Positions 31,902-45,500 of a DNA stretch of 64,000 nt are shown piece by piece (position 1 is the first letter of the stretch; every line of letters begins with the position of its first letter). Origin of the DNA: Anisakis pegreffii (taxonomy: Eukaryota > Nematoda > Chromadorea > Rhabditida > Anisakidae); assembly GCA_035041965.1 (NCBI GenBank), contig JAPYMA010000149.1:174768-238767 (forward strand). Reading direction: 5' to 3'. Below the pieces are notes generated by a model that worked only from the letters and a program-made list of their open reading frames with translations, did not search any database and had not been told where the DNA came from. Made by a program: the position numbers and the translations under genes.

Positions 31902-32006
31902 CTGTTTTGTCCATAGATTCTGTAACGGTTGTGATGAAGTTGACTGGTGCCCAAAGTTGTGTGTGTTTGGGCGCACCAATCAATCGTTTTGTCCATAGAT
32001 TCTATG
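31902..32006. repeat. hairpin flanked by an 18-bp direct repeat, upstream of BAP31
   Basis: GTTTTGTCCATAGATTCT occurs at about 31903-31920 and again at about 31989-32006. Between the copies, TGGTGCCCAAA (31945-31955) can pair with TTTGGGCGCACCA (31966-31978), with a two-base bulge. The block ends about 110 bases before the BAP31 start codon, so it could be promoter or 5' leader sequence, or a small duplicated insertion. Confidence 0.6.
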
Positions 32007-32117
32007 GTAGAATCACGAATCTTCGAGTCGCGTTTATCGAAATGGACTTAAATGCTTTCCAAGTGAATGTTAATATATGCTAAAAATCCATTTTTGAGAG
32101 TGGAACAGGATCGAACA

Positions 32118-33993
32118 ATGTCTTTGCAGTGGTCAGCGGTTGCATTAATTCTTTACGTCGAAATTGCCATTCTTCTTCTGTTTCTTCTGCCATGGATTCG
32201 ACCGTCATTGTTAGTTTTCGTTCATCAAAACGTTAATGCTGCGTGAAGAAAACCACGGTTTACCTGCGTATTTTAGAGCAGTTATAAACCGATGGCATTC
32301 GATCCAATCTATTTACATGAAACACTGAAAATTCATAATTGGAACATACGCTCTGCAAAGAGTACTCATCGATGAAATCACTTAAAACCGTCCTCAGTAG
32401 TCAAAAACGCTAAAAATAGAAAATTAAGTTGGAATAAAATCTTCAAAAGTCGACTGGTGCGATGGTTCGAACAGCATGCTCAGGTATATTCAATTGCTGG
32501 TACAGCAGTGTTGCTTCTTCTTTTCATGGGTAATTTTTTCATTTTTGAGTGACATTTTCTCGTTCTTTTTTTTTGCACTGATTCTACGTCTGACTAAATG
32601 AATTTCTTTTAGTGGTGTTGTAACTTTTCAACTAGTAACTTCATGATTTCAACAAAGCGTTCAGATGCGATTCGTGAGGTACGCAAGTATTCATCCGAAA
32701 TAGCAGCTGATATGCCACTGCATTCAGCAGGTGCTGATAGTGCCATGCATATGCGTCTGTTCAGAGCACAACGCAATCTCTACGTTTCCGGATTCGCCTT
32801 GCTTCTTTTCCTGTACGTCTTTTTATACAGTGCTTTCTTTTTCTCATTACATGTTCCATGTTAATGAATATAATCCAGTTATTCTTTGCCAAGCTGATTG
32901 GCTGCACATGAATTCCGAATTTAAGCCGTTCAGGTGTCAAACTGAGAGGTCCGTTCGCTTGAAGTCATTAACTGAACAAATTGGCTTTCGGTACTGTGTT
33001 ACCTTGCCAATCGTTTTACGATTGTGTTTTGAGATGACTTGTTTTTTTTTAAACTTGCAGTTGAGCTGGTCGTGAGGAGCATTGTTAAAATTACGTACGA
33101 GATGGAAATCAATAGAACACAGAAATTAATTGACACTAATTTTGCAGCGTAATAAGACGCTTAATGAGTCTTCTTTCTCGTGGTGCTCAATTGGAGGCCG
33201 CAGCCGAAGCAGCGCTGAAACAAGCGGAAGGGGCTTCGCGTGCAGCCAAAACTCTGATGGTAAGTTTTCATTTATGTTTGCATTTGCAAGTACCTCTTTA
33301 GATCTGTTTGTGGAAGTCGGATTGGCATCGTTTTGATTTGGCATGTGCTGAACAAAATTTGAATTATCGCTGAGAATTTCTCTGAGGTGTGTTAAGTGTT
33401 CGTTGCAGTAATATAGTGACACAATTATTTAGTAAAGACTAATGATCCAAGCTTATTCAGGGCGGCGATGACGAAGAGGTGAATAAATTGAAGCAACAAT
33501 TGGAAGAAATGAGCAAAGGTTTGCTGTGTATTGAAAGTTCCTTTTCAGTAAATCAACATCAGTCGTTTAAATTGATTGGCGCAACTAGTAGAAATGTTTG
33601 TAATGACGACCGAAAGTGTACTTTTTAAGTTGCTAAATTTCTGAATTTGTTCTGTGAAAGAGAGTCATTGAACGGAAAAAGTTTCATTCTAGAACTAAAA
33701 TCAGCTCAAAATGACCGTGATGCAATGAGAGAGCAAGCGAAGGGTCTTCAGAAGGAATACGATCGTGTATGCGAACTCCTCTCCGAGCATGAGGTTCGCT
33801 TCTCTTCGTTTGATTTATTTATGTAACAAGTGTCGCTCCTCATTACGCTTATGTTGAGGGAGATCAAGGTTCATCACTAGCCCTGAGAACCGTGAATCTG
33901 CTCTTTCGATTAATTGCAGTTTCATTAATGTTTTTAATTTTTTTATCATTTCAGAAGGGTTCAGGGGATCATGCGGACAAGAAAGAAGATTGA
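32118..33993 (+). CDS. BCAP31: B-cell receptor-associated protein 31 homologue (BAP31)
   Basis: BAP31 is an ER membrane protein acting in export and quality control of transmembrane cargo. Seven phase-consistent exons: 32118-32209, 32429-32529, 32665-32812, 33148-33259, 33461-33518, 33693-33793, 33955-33993; 216 aa (human 246). It starts MSLQWSAVALILYVEIAILL, almost the family consensus, giving the first membrane helix. The second helix is in exon 2 (after FKSRLVRWFEQH), followed by DAIREVRKY, then the diagnostic MRLFRAQRNLYVSGFALLL that leads into the third helix. The C-terminal half is a charged coiled coil (EKEYDRVCELLSEHE-like register). The protein ends KKED, a dilysine ER retrieval signal as expected for the family. 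Transcription converges on the condensin gene. Confidence 0.95.
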
Positions 33994-36505
33994 TGTGACA
34001 CTCTTAGCATGCATACGAATTATCACATTATCTTTCTCAAACTTATGGGGATCTTAGTTATTCAACCAATATTATTGATCGCATACGGCTTATTTTCTAT
34101 CCCATTGTATTAATCGCTTTTAAGCATTATTATTATTACAATTTTTTGATTCATCTATTATACATCTGTTTATTTATAGGTATTATGCTGGTTTTTGCTG
34201 TAAATATATAGCTTCTCTAAATCTCGATTTTCTTTGCAATGCTCTCCGGTTTAATGAATCAGTAATGAAACCAGACGAATCTCATTTATTGCAGTATATT
34301 CGAATGCAAATTGCCGTTTGCCCAAATGTGTACTATTTCGTCTCTTTAGCAACCGTTTTGCGTTATTCATTACTTGAAGAGGTTTTGAGTGAGGATCATT
34401 TGAACAGATTTTATTGTTGCCTCATTCATTGCAAACGACAACAAACTATATTTTGTGATTGCTGAAAGCTGCTTTCGGTTGTATTATAACTAAGATAGTG
34501 ATATTTTGATTCTATAAAATTGTGTAGTGAGTCTTACTGTTTGTTGTTTTGATCGGTGAATCAATAAATTAGAGTTTGTTTCAGTCATATATTGTTAGCA
34601 ATTTGATGAGATTGTACACTGATAGTCAGAAATCATTCAAAGTGATCAAGAAAGGCGCATGCCGCTTTGGATCGATTCTTGAAGCGTGTTTCATGAACAG
34701 TCAAAACTATTCCATTTAAATTTATCACATACAGAGCAGTATGCACGAGAATGCACATATGTGCTGCTTATTGCACGAATATTGTTGAAGTTCGTACGGA
34801 TTGAGTGATTGCAAGTTGGTTTTATAAGCTCCGCAGTAAAGATTATATGCTTGTGGAGTGCTCCGTTCCTAAGAAGAGTTGATGCACTGTCGACAATTTG
34901 ATTTGAGCATTCGAAACACTTTCCCCAAAGCATTCTTTAAAAAATTGGTGAATTTCACCCCGACTCTAATACGAAATCACTTGATATGATTTCTGCTGCA
35001 TTGCAAGGAAATACGACACAGTTTTGCAGGACAGTGCTCTTCTGGCTATTAGCCCGGACAATTCCTTCAAAAGATATGAAATGAAGTTTCGAGCTTAATT
35101 GTGGGCGTCCTCTAAATGACGTCGAAAATTTCATTCGTGACGGCAATGCCTTTCACCAATTTCTTAGGTCACTTTATAAACAACCCGACAGCCTGTGATG
35201 CGATACACATATGAAAGCTTGCTTGCCTTACTTTCCAAAATTTTCTTATTTCTTGACTGCTGCACATTTGTAGTGAAATTCTGAAGCGATGCTATGCTAA
35301 ACACGAATGAAACTGAAATTTTTTTCAATTATCATCAATTAAACTAAACAAAGACACAAAATGATTCTTCACAACAAAAAACAACTCAATACACAGAGCA
35401 TTCAAGGAATGAAATCATAAAATTGAATGAACTACACAACAAATATGACGATCGCTTCAGCACGATATCAATTTCGAATCTAATTTTGATAATTATATTT
35501 GCAATTACTGCTTATAGCTAGAAGACAGCTACGAGTGAGATTATCTATAAGATCATTGAAGAAATGACGGAGATTATCTGATGTGAGTAAATAGGATACC
35601 ATGTGATGAATTTTTCAAACAACAATCTCACTATCAGTTGCCATTCAATAACTGCTTATATAAACTGATAAACAGAAGAGGTACCCAAAAAATTAACTTT
35701 TAAAGGCTGAGAAACGAACGTAATATTACCAACGAAATATTCATTTCTATACACCTCATTCAATACAAGAGATGGAAATCTGGGAACAATTTGATTCGAT
35801 GAATATTGAGGACAATCATTAATAACTCACATTAATATTTCTAAACAACCTCACGAAAATATTCACTAATGAGAGAATATAACAGAAACAGTTTCAGCAA
35901 ACCAAAATATACAAGAGAAAATGAAACAACAAAGAATCCCTGCTTTCAGACAAAATGAATAATATTATAAACTTCCATCATTTCATGTTCAGTCAACTAG
36001 TTTAAGTGAAAAACTTTTGAAAAATGTAAAAATCGATTATTCAGAACTATTCTGCCAATGTATAAACAATTGTAAAGCAAAATTTATGACGACACTTTGC
36101 ACAATACATTGTGCAACACCTTGCACAATAGACTGACTAAGATCATTATACAACGAAATAATAAAGAGAGTTCCATTGATCAAGAACTGATCGATTTCCT
36201 TGGAGATCTCGCTTTAGTTGGTGATTTTTTGATTTTCTTCTGGAAAATAAGTGAAGCGATTTTATAAATGAAGTCACTGAAGCAATAAATACGATGGACA
36301 TTTGACGCAAACTGCGACAACGATCAGAAGCAACAATTGCTGGGGAGTGATTTCAACCCAACGAGAACATAACCATCAACATTCAACATATTTACAAAGT
36401 TTTGCAGTCACAAAATTCGGTATGCTTAACTCTCCGAATTAGATAAAAAATGATTCATTCCACCGAGAAAAATTTGCTGAACTTCTCAAAATAAAACCCA
36501 AACGA
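33994..36505. other. 3' UTRs and convergent spacer between BAP31 and condensin D2
   Basis: No supported gene. An AATAAA at about 34563-34568 could end BAP31. A 66-codon plus frame (34265-34465) and minus frames at 34691-35146 have no start, splice or family support. A perfect 9-bp stem with a 2-nt loop (TTGCACAAT/ATTGTGCAA) lies at 36097-36116. Confidence 0.45.
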
Positions 36506-39500
36506 TCATTTAAAACTAACCTTCAGCAAAAATCCACGATCTGCTACCGCTTCTTGATCTACTTTTTCGGTGTGCATCTCGGACAAAGTGGCCAGAAATT
36601 CGTCGATTTCAGTCTATAAAACAACGAAGTGAATGAATAAACTTCTATGTGCATTCTAATTTACCCCTCATCGCAATACTAATAACGTATCACAAAAACT
36701 CGCACTCTGTCTACTCTACTATTCCTTTTCGCGGTGCCACAGTGATAATGCAACTCGCGTATGAAATAATACATCTGATTTACAACTACGATGAAGATTC
36801 CAAAACGAACCTTAAGCTCTGAGTTCCGTAGAGCAGCCGTCTTGCGGAAGTGCGTGATACCAGATGAAAGATTCGTAAAGACTGAGTCAATCGAAAGCAG
36901 GTGAGCGTATGACGGCAGAAGATCGGACATAATCCGCAGTGACTTTTCGCTCAACGGCAATCGAGATATACAATAGGATAAACACTCTGCTAATCGTTCG
37001 TCCTTCTTGCCATTCCTTTAATTTCATTGAAACAACTCACAAACCCTTAAACACCTACTTATATGTGAATAATTTAAATGTTTTCACGACAGTCTGCATT
37101 TAAATGAAGTTATTTGACTGCTCCAGGGCTGATGAACAGAATCGGCAAATGATCTTTACGTCATTCAGCTTCACACTTTAAATTAGCAAGGATGTGATAT
37201 ATCAGCATTAAAGTGTATTAATTACATGAAGTTAACTTACTGATCAATAGCAGTTTGCATTCGTTGACATAGTTTCTCAAGAAGACTGTCCGCTTGCTTA
37301 TCTTTCTTAATAAACGACAGCAATAACCTAAATTATGATCAAACATTACGAGTCTAACCACGATTAGAAGTTCGAAGATTACATACCATTCTAAAGCCAT
37401 TCTAAATCACTCCCACATACAGTCGCTGTATGGCCACATCAATTTTTTGAAGTTTTGCAAGCATTAAAATGTATGTTTCGCTGAATACTCAATCGTCTTT
37501 TATGAATATGCTTGATGACGTTAATTATAAGAAAAATAAACTAAAGCAACAAACTTCATAATTTGTCCAAAATCATCGACACTAACTTCTTGATTTGATG
37601 AAAGTCTCGAAATCATATCTGGCATCAAATTGTATATCATATTCCCCTCAAAATGGAAGAGGATAACACAAATATCTTTGTTATACAATGTGCAACAAAT
37701 ACACATCCTCTATTCACGAGGTGCACTCAAATTAAATGAGTGAACAGAAGACTTCTTAATTGGAATGATGTCCAAAACAACCAAAAAGTGCCATCGTAAG
37801 CGAGTAAAATGGATCACACCTACCTCATCTTTTTATCGTATATCATAACTGATCGAAGCTTCCCTCGTTTATGGTGATAATAAATGATTCAAAACGATAT
37901 ATATTATTGACAGAATATATTACCTGCGCAGGTAATATATTCTCTTAATAATATATACCGTCTTGAATCATCTATCATAGTGTTTATCACAACAAAAATC
38001 AACCGACGATGGATTGTGAATGTTATGAAAAGAATCGAACCTTTTTGGATAGTTCAGCAAAGAAGAACTTAGCCAAATTGGCGACATGCGCGTTGCTATC
38101 GAGCATACACCGCGCTAAATCCGCAACCGTACCTCGAACTTTAACCATGTCATTGAGAATTAAGTGTGATAATACAATTACGCATGTCTCACGCACATAC
38201 GCATCTTTGTCACGAATTCTGCAATGTGTTCGATGAAATGCGCAATAAAATCATGATATTAATCACTGCAGGAAAGTGTATGACGAATAACGAACTTGAG
38301 AATACATGCGGAATGAATCTTTAAGCTTCTACTTGAATCTTTCCGACAATTCAACTTCACTTAAAATTTCATGAAAGAGAATTCGAAATGAAACTATAAA
38401 ACAAAACAGAAAAAGTCTCAAATCAAAACCACAAACATCGTAAGAGTCACATACCTTTCATAGAGATAATAACTGTGTTTTTCGATAAGATTCGGAAAAC
38501 GGAAACAAAGATCGCCAGCAGCCACCATCAAATTACTACGACATTCAGCACTTGGCGAATGCGTTAGATAATGAACGAAAATTGGCATCATCCGTGCGCA
38601 TACGTGCATACTGGAAAGTTACACAGAATTTTACTTTCAATTGTAATCGATCATTGAATTTTTGAAGCAACTTTCAATCATAGAAAACAACGAACACTGA
38701 ATGCAAGATTTGAAAGAATGAATGAAATATACTGAAAGTCCTCCCGCGAACTAAATGAATTCATCAGTATAAGGAAATAATCAACGAGAAATTCAATTTT
38801 AGGACGAGAAAAAATATCAGTCCAACTGAATAGAACGTCTCATATACCAATGGTCAGAGTGAATGGCAGAATGATTGATGTCATTCGAACGGTCAAAAAT
38901 GAGACAAGTAAAAATGATAACAATGAATTCAAACGACAAACCTTAATAACATGACCTTCGATAGAGCAAGAGCTGCGACTGATTTGAGGCTTTCACTAGC
39001 AATTGCTTTCTTCGATTTGAGTATAAATAAAAGGAATGGTGTTAACCGACTCAACAAACGTCCTCTTCGGAATACACTTACTTCACACATTCGATGTGCG
39101 CGTTGTGATATTCGTTCATCCTCAGATAAACCTCAAAACCCACAGCATTGCACGTTTTGCATCGCCAATTCATCAACGGTACAACACAGCAACTAATCCT
39201 TCTAGTCCAAATCACCCGTTTGCTTCACGTTTTCGTTCAAAAGCTGTCACGAATATTCTCTAATTGACGAACTCTCTCTAACTCTAATATTCTAATATTC
39301 TCTCTAACCAACCTGTGAGCCCTAAACGATCCTCAGAATCTTGCTCAGTGCTCTCAAAGAAACCGATTCGTTCCATAGATTCTTTCTCGAGTTTGGTTGC
39401 CTCTCTTGCATCAGGCCATTCTTCAGCATCTCGAGGTTTTCCCTTCAGCGTCTGATCATCATTCGCTGTACACGCACGTCGCATTGCATGAATCAGTTCA

Positions 39501-42500
39501 TTCTTTCGTTTCATTTCGGCCAAAAACGATATATCCACATGAATCAATGTTTTAAGTGCTACCTGAAACCGATCCATTCAATCGCTTCTTGATGAAGACT
39601 GTCAATTTTAATGCCCAACAGCACAACCAGATAACTTCTTACCTGTCCTATGAATGCACAAACACGTTCAGCAATGGTCTCCCAAACTGTGAATCGATTT
39701 TCAGAATCCGTATTGAGAGCATCTTCTACAAGTCGTTGTGCTTTCTGAAGACTCTGTTCGTTCAATTCTTCCGGTTTATCATCAGTATCCATTCCATCAG
39801 AATCCTGTCCGTGTCGTTGATTTTCCTCTTCAGCATTCCATTCATCCAACCATTGGTCTTCAATCACCAATAAATTTTCCAAATCTTCTTCTAGATTCAC
39901 TTCTTTATGCAGAGTGTCCCTTTAAATACATTATAATACAATACTTTGTGACCTTATGCAACAAATTACTCAACATATTTTATATGCAAATACATTTTCC
40001 GTATTCTAAAGAACATCATACACATTGTCACTTGAATGCATTGATACCTTATGATTCCCTGTTTTTAAATGGTACTTTTCTCCTCAAACAATCAAAATCT
40101 ATTGTCATTACCAGTTAAACGTAAATTCTACTTATTAGCAATAACCATTTATGTACTACTTTACTAAACTGAAAAAAACATAAGTGAAATGTTAATTTTG
40201 AAGATACTTGAAATTAGCACAGGTAACAGCGTCAATGTATTGTTTCGATAACCAAAATGACGATAAAGCCAATTTTGCTTGTTCTATTATCGATAGTGCT
40301 ATTTGACGCACACTGCACGATGGCCTTTGGGCCGTATAGAAAAGAGCATCGATCGCTTTGTTCATCACACATAACCATTCATAACTTTTGTTGCCTACAT
40401 CTGCAATATTCACTGTCATTAGTACTGTTAAAATAGAAGATTATTCGCCACTGAATTTATGATGCTCGGCTTGACATGTGCAATAAAAGGAGAACCACAA
40501 TGAATACTATTCGTAAAACGAAAGAGTACCGAAGAACCAACTAACTTTCGATGAGTAGCGTTTGAATGCACCGTACAATACGATGTGAATCGGGTATTCT
40601 GAACGGTCTTTCACTGAGAGTCGTCAGATCTCTTGCATTCGGCAATCCACCCAACATTGAGATTGCATTCATGAATTCAGATGCGAGCGTACCGTTGTCT
40701 GATTCAAAGAACGCTTCACGACGAGTCAATTCAACGAAAAATTCGAAACGTTCTCGCATGAAATTTTTATTAGCTCTGAAATATTATCACGCTGAATTAT
40801 ATAGTTCAACATAATTTCATAATATGCGAGAATACGACATCATCTGTCATTCATTCAATACGATACGGACGATAATTTTAATTCGATTTTGAAATTATTG
40901 AGTGGTGCAATGAATGTTTTAATATAATCGCATGAAATAGGCGTCTGATAATGCTGAATTATGATTACTTTTGACATCTTATCACTCACAATATTACCAT
41001 TCAATGACACCATATTCATTTCAGTGCGATGTCATTAAAGAAGAATTTTTGATAGTATCATTTGATCCCTCCAAATATTTGAAAATTCTCGAATAACTCA
41101 CGAATAGTTCCGGGCTGTTACACTCAACAGAACAATTTAAAAAAACTATCTAATGAAGCCCTAAGTGTATCTATCAAAAAATGACAGACGAATACATATT
41201 GTGAATTCAGCAGCAATGAAAAACAACAAAATCAAACGCTACCTGCAAATGATAGAGAATAGCCGAAGTGCGGCAACACGAACAGCACCTTGCGTTGAGA
41301 ATATCACTGATGATAACGCATCTAACAGTTCAACATTCAACATATTTTCACGTGCCATCAGACAAATAACCTAAAATTGATTTGTTTACGTGGACATAGT
41401 GCAAGAAATGAGTGAAGTGGCAGTAAGAGAGAAAACTTTGAAAAATAAAAAGTCCTCTCAAACTTTCTTCGATTCCAGCGAATCAAAAAACTAGCAATAA
41501 ACACCTCTTCAAGCGAGATTCGGTCTTCTTCACAAACACCCAATACGATCTTTATCAAATTCTCAGCACTTTTTCGTACTGCTATATTTGCATCCCTAAA
41601 ACAAACACACGTCGATTTATAGTCAATGAAATACATTCCAATATATCATTTACGGCTGATCGAAAATAGATGAGCTAGGTTGAATAGATAGGTTGATATG
41701 AAAAAAAAATAGATAGGCTGATATGAAAATTGCATTTATAATTCATTTCCTCATCTTCAAGTTGGCATCAATAACGCTACGTGTAAGAAATGAAGCAACG
41801 TATGAATAGACTTTTGAATTTCTACAGGGGGATAGTATAAGTTTAAAAGGTAATTTGAAATGAAAACGTGAATAATCAACAGACTGATTTGTCGAGATGA
41901 AAAGATTTTGCGCGGCCTTAACTACCGTATCTTTAACTGCATTATCGCGTCTCCAAACCACTCGGAACAGTTCTCGAACAGCCTTCTCAGAGCCACGAAT
42001 AGCGAATTTGCGTGCTTCAACAATCAGATGAATGCACTCGGTCAGTTCACTCGCTTGTCCATTCATTACCGAACGCAGTGCTGATGGCAAACAACTCTCC
42101 ATCTCCAGTGAGAACATCAACGCTTCCTGGAATACATAAACTCATTATTCATACCCACGATGCAAGCAGCCACTCACCTGACAGCAATTAATTTTGCTAT
42201 TAATATCTTTAAGTCGTTTCGTGAAATCCTGCAAGCGGTCCTCTTCCTCAAGCATTTCTTCGTCGTCATTCATTTGTTTACTAACAAACGACTCTGCAAA
42301 TTTCATAATAAGAACGCCCAAACTAATAATTGAATTCGTTTGCTGTGCGATGCAACAATCTTTGTTACTGATGAACGAATCCATTTCAACAACTATTTTA
42401 AAGAGTCACGAAAAATAACATACCGACAAAGTGGTTGCCCAATGCGTCACAAATCCTTTTCGCTAATTCCTCTTTATTCTCTTTACTAAAATAGAAACAA

Positions 42501-45500
42501 CCATAAATCAATAAATAACTCGAAACACTTTAAAGATATCTGCAGTTCCATTCAATAACAACGTCTACAAAACAAAATCGAGCATGTAGAACCAAACCGT
42601 TCATGCACTGATTATTTCCATTAGTGTGCAATACTGCTTACGATCTACAAAACAACTGCAAAAATACTCTCCTAAAATGTAAACAATGCTACGAGCTACT
42701 CAACGAAAACCAATCAACTCATAACAAAAAATATACCTCTCAAAAGGAATTCTGTTAAGGATGACAGCTTGAGTGAACAGTTTCGCAGCCACACGGCGAG
42801 AATCGTTTTTGTGCAGTAGTTGGATGATTACATCCATCATCCTTAAATTGTCGAAAGTGATTATTAAACATTTATTAGAATGAAGATCGATAAAACTGGC
42901 TCAAATAGTTAGCTTAAGTTATATGCAGATGAATGAATGAAATAATTGCTACTAGTTTTGTTGATGGATGTCATTAATATCAGTTAATTAACAGGTATAG
43001 TTAAAGTAAGTCTAATAACGATACTTTAAAATAAGAATGAAACAAATCACAAACTGTTCATTGGGAATATTATTCAATAAGTTATTCAAATCAACAGATA
43101 CATTCTTCACATCGTCCACTTCCATTCCACTATCGTTCAGCTGATTGAACAACTCTGAAATTGATTCTTCGAATGTACGCAAACGTTTTCATCATAACAA
43201 ATTCGTTGAGAAACTACAAGAAAATGAATAACGACTATAATATTCACAATAATAACAGCAAGCAATGTTAATGAACAGCTTGCTGAATGGCAAAATATAT
43301 GGACAATGTTTAATCAAATATACTGTGAAGGGGATCGAAATTCAATCTGAGTGAACATATTTATTACTTATTCTGTCTGTACAACTAAAGAAATCACTCC
43401 GAATATTGAACCGAGTTCAAGACCAATTCAGTAAGAATATCATCAATTATAGCATTTTTGATTCGTCTCGTTTCATTTGCAGTTGATGAAGATAAATGAA
43501 ATTATTACAATCAAACGAAGCAGCACGAATGTCACGATCAGAAGCTGAAGTTACCGATTGAAGAATTTAAAATGACTTCTTCTCGTAAATGTACGGGGTG
43601 AAACAGCCACAAACCTTTTGAGGAATCGCTGGCAGTGAATACCCCGTCTGAACTGCTCGTTCCACTCTCTCTTTCCGTTCGTTCGTCGTCATCGACGCTC
43701 ACTTTTTGCTGTTTATTTGACGACATTTGCTGCTCGCTTTCAAATTCGCTGATTGCATTTTCGATACACTTCAACATTTGGTTTTGAACTGTTGACCATT
43801 CATTCATTGCTGCTTTTACACTATCGTATTCTGAATTTATTCACTTTTCAAACACTCAACGCAATCAACTGAACAATTTGATTCATGCTATTCATAGTAT
43901 TAATGATGAGAAGACAAGCAGAACGAGTACCACACTCAAAGAATGAACGCCTGTTCGAGGGAAAAGACATTCACCAAACCGTTCATGAAAATTGCTGAGA
44001 TCGAGAACGAAACTAATTCGGTTGAGATAACGTCACGAAACAATATCAGCCAATCACAAAATTCACCTGGATTCGACTTCTTCAACTGTATTCGTTCGGT
44101 TTGCAGCCGACTCAACTCTTTTGCTAGTTCATCAGCACACAACTGCAATGAAACACAAATCATTCACCATATCATTTTATAACTGATGAAACATAAAACA
44201 CCAATTGATGAAAACGCGGAAAATTTTCCGAGAAATAGCAATTATGAAAGACGCTAACAATCACTAATACTTGTGATATATTCACTGAAAGTCACAGAAA
44301 ATTCCCGTAAGCCACAAACAATTTTCGGTTTCACCACTGAAATTTAAACCGAACGATATAACGCTTTAAACTAAAAATCTACCATCATCCACAACTGAAC
44401 AAAACGAACCGTTGGTCCAAACGGATTGAACTCGAGGAACGTTGCCAAGAAGACGGCAGCATTTTTGCGCACATAAATGGACTTGTCCAACAGACGAGAG
44501 GATATATCGCGAATGAGACCGTTATGAATGAACACGAGCGGTATCTGCGCACACCGCGCTAAACGAGTCCACAGTTGAAGTGCACGTGAACGTACCACTG
44601 CATTCACATCCATTATGTGATCCTTAACAATTCCACTCGCACAATATTGGCAAACAAATATATTCACTGCACGATATAAATACAAAACTCACTTGAAGAC
44701 GTAAAAGAAGTCGATCTCTAGCTCGTCGGTGACTACCCTCGGGTAGATTCCCTTTATAAACTTCGACTATTATTTCAACAAATGCTGTCAGTACTGCTGA
44801 GCGTAATGTTACCGGCTGCAATGAAATTATTTTTTTCAGACAAATCAACTATATCAAAACTGATGTTTACTCCGCATGTGATACCTTAGCGAACTGACAG
44901 CGATACTTTGTAGTGAGCATTTTTGTCGTTTTTCAAAAATATATATAACGTATTTAGCTATTTGATGTTTTGACTGGAACTATTTGCAAAGTGATACGAG
45001 GAATATGTTCGAAGAAGATGAAGGAAACAACGAAAAAACAAACATCGTTTGACAGGAAAAATGCAATATTAACGATGTGTCTGTTCAGTAAACGCGGTTT
45101 CTTTTCAGCCAGTGAGGTGATGAACAATGCGAACGGTCTTGCTGACACATCCGTCTTCGAGAAATCCGATGGGGTTAGGCGAGCTGAATTTATCATTCAA
45201 TTTACTTGCTAAAACATTCGTAATTTGCTTGTTTCACGAATGACTGACGATTTTTTGCATCCGTTCGGGAATGAAGAACATAAAATCCTTGTTATTAAAT
45301 GGAGGTTATAAAATAGTTTAATTCATGCTCCGATGTACAACACTTCACATTTTGTCAGCCGATTAAGAGATAAATTATTGGGAAACACCAGTAAGTAAAA
45401 ATGTAATCTCTTAGAGTCACGGTGATTTCGAAAACAACAACAACAACAAATAAAAGCAAATAATCAACTAACAGAATGATGTCAATATGGCCATAAACAA

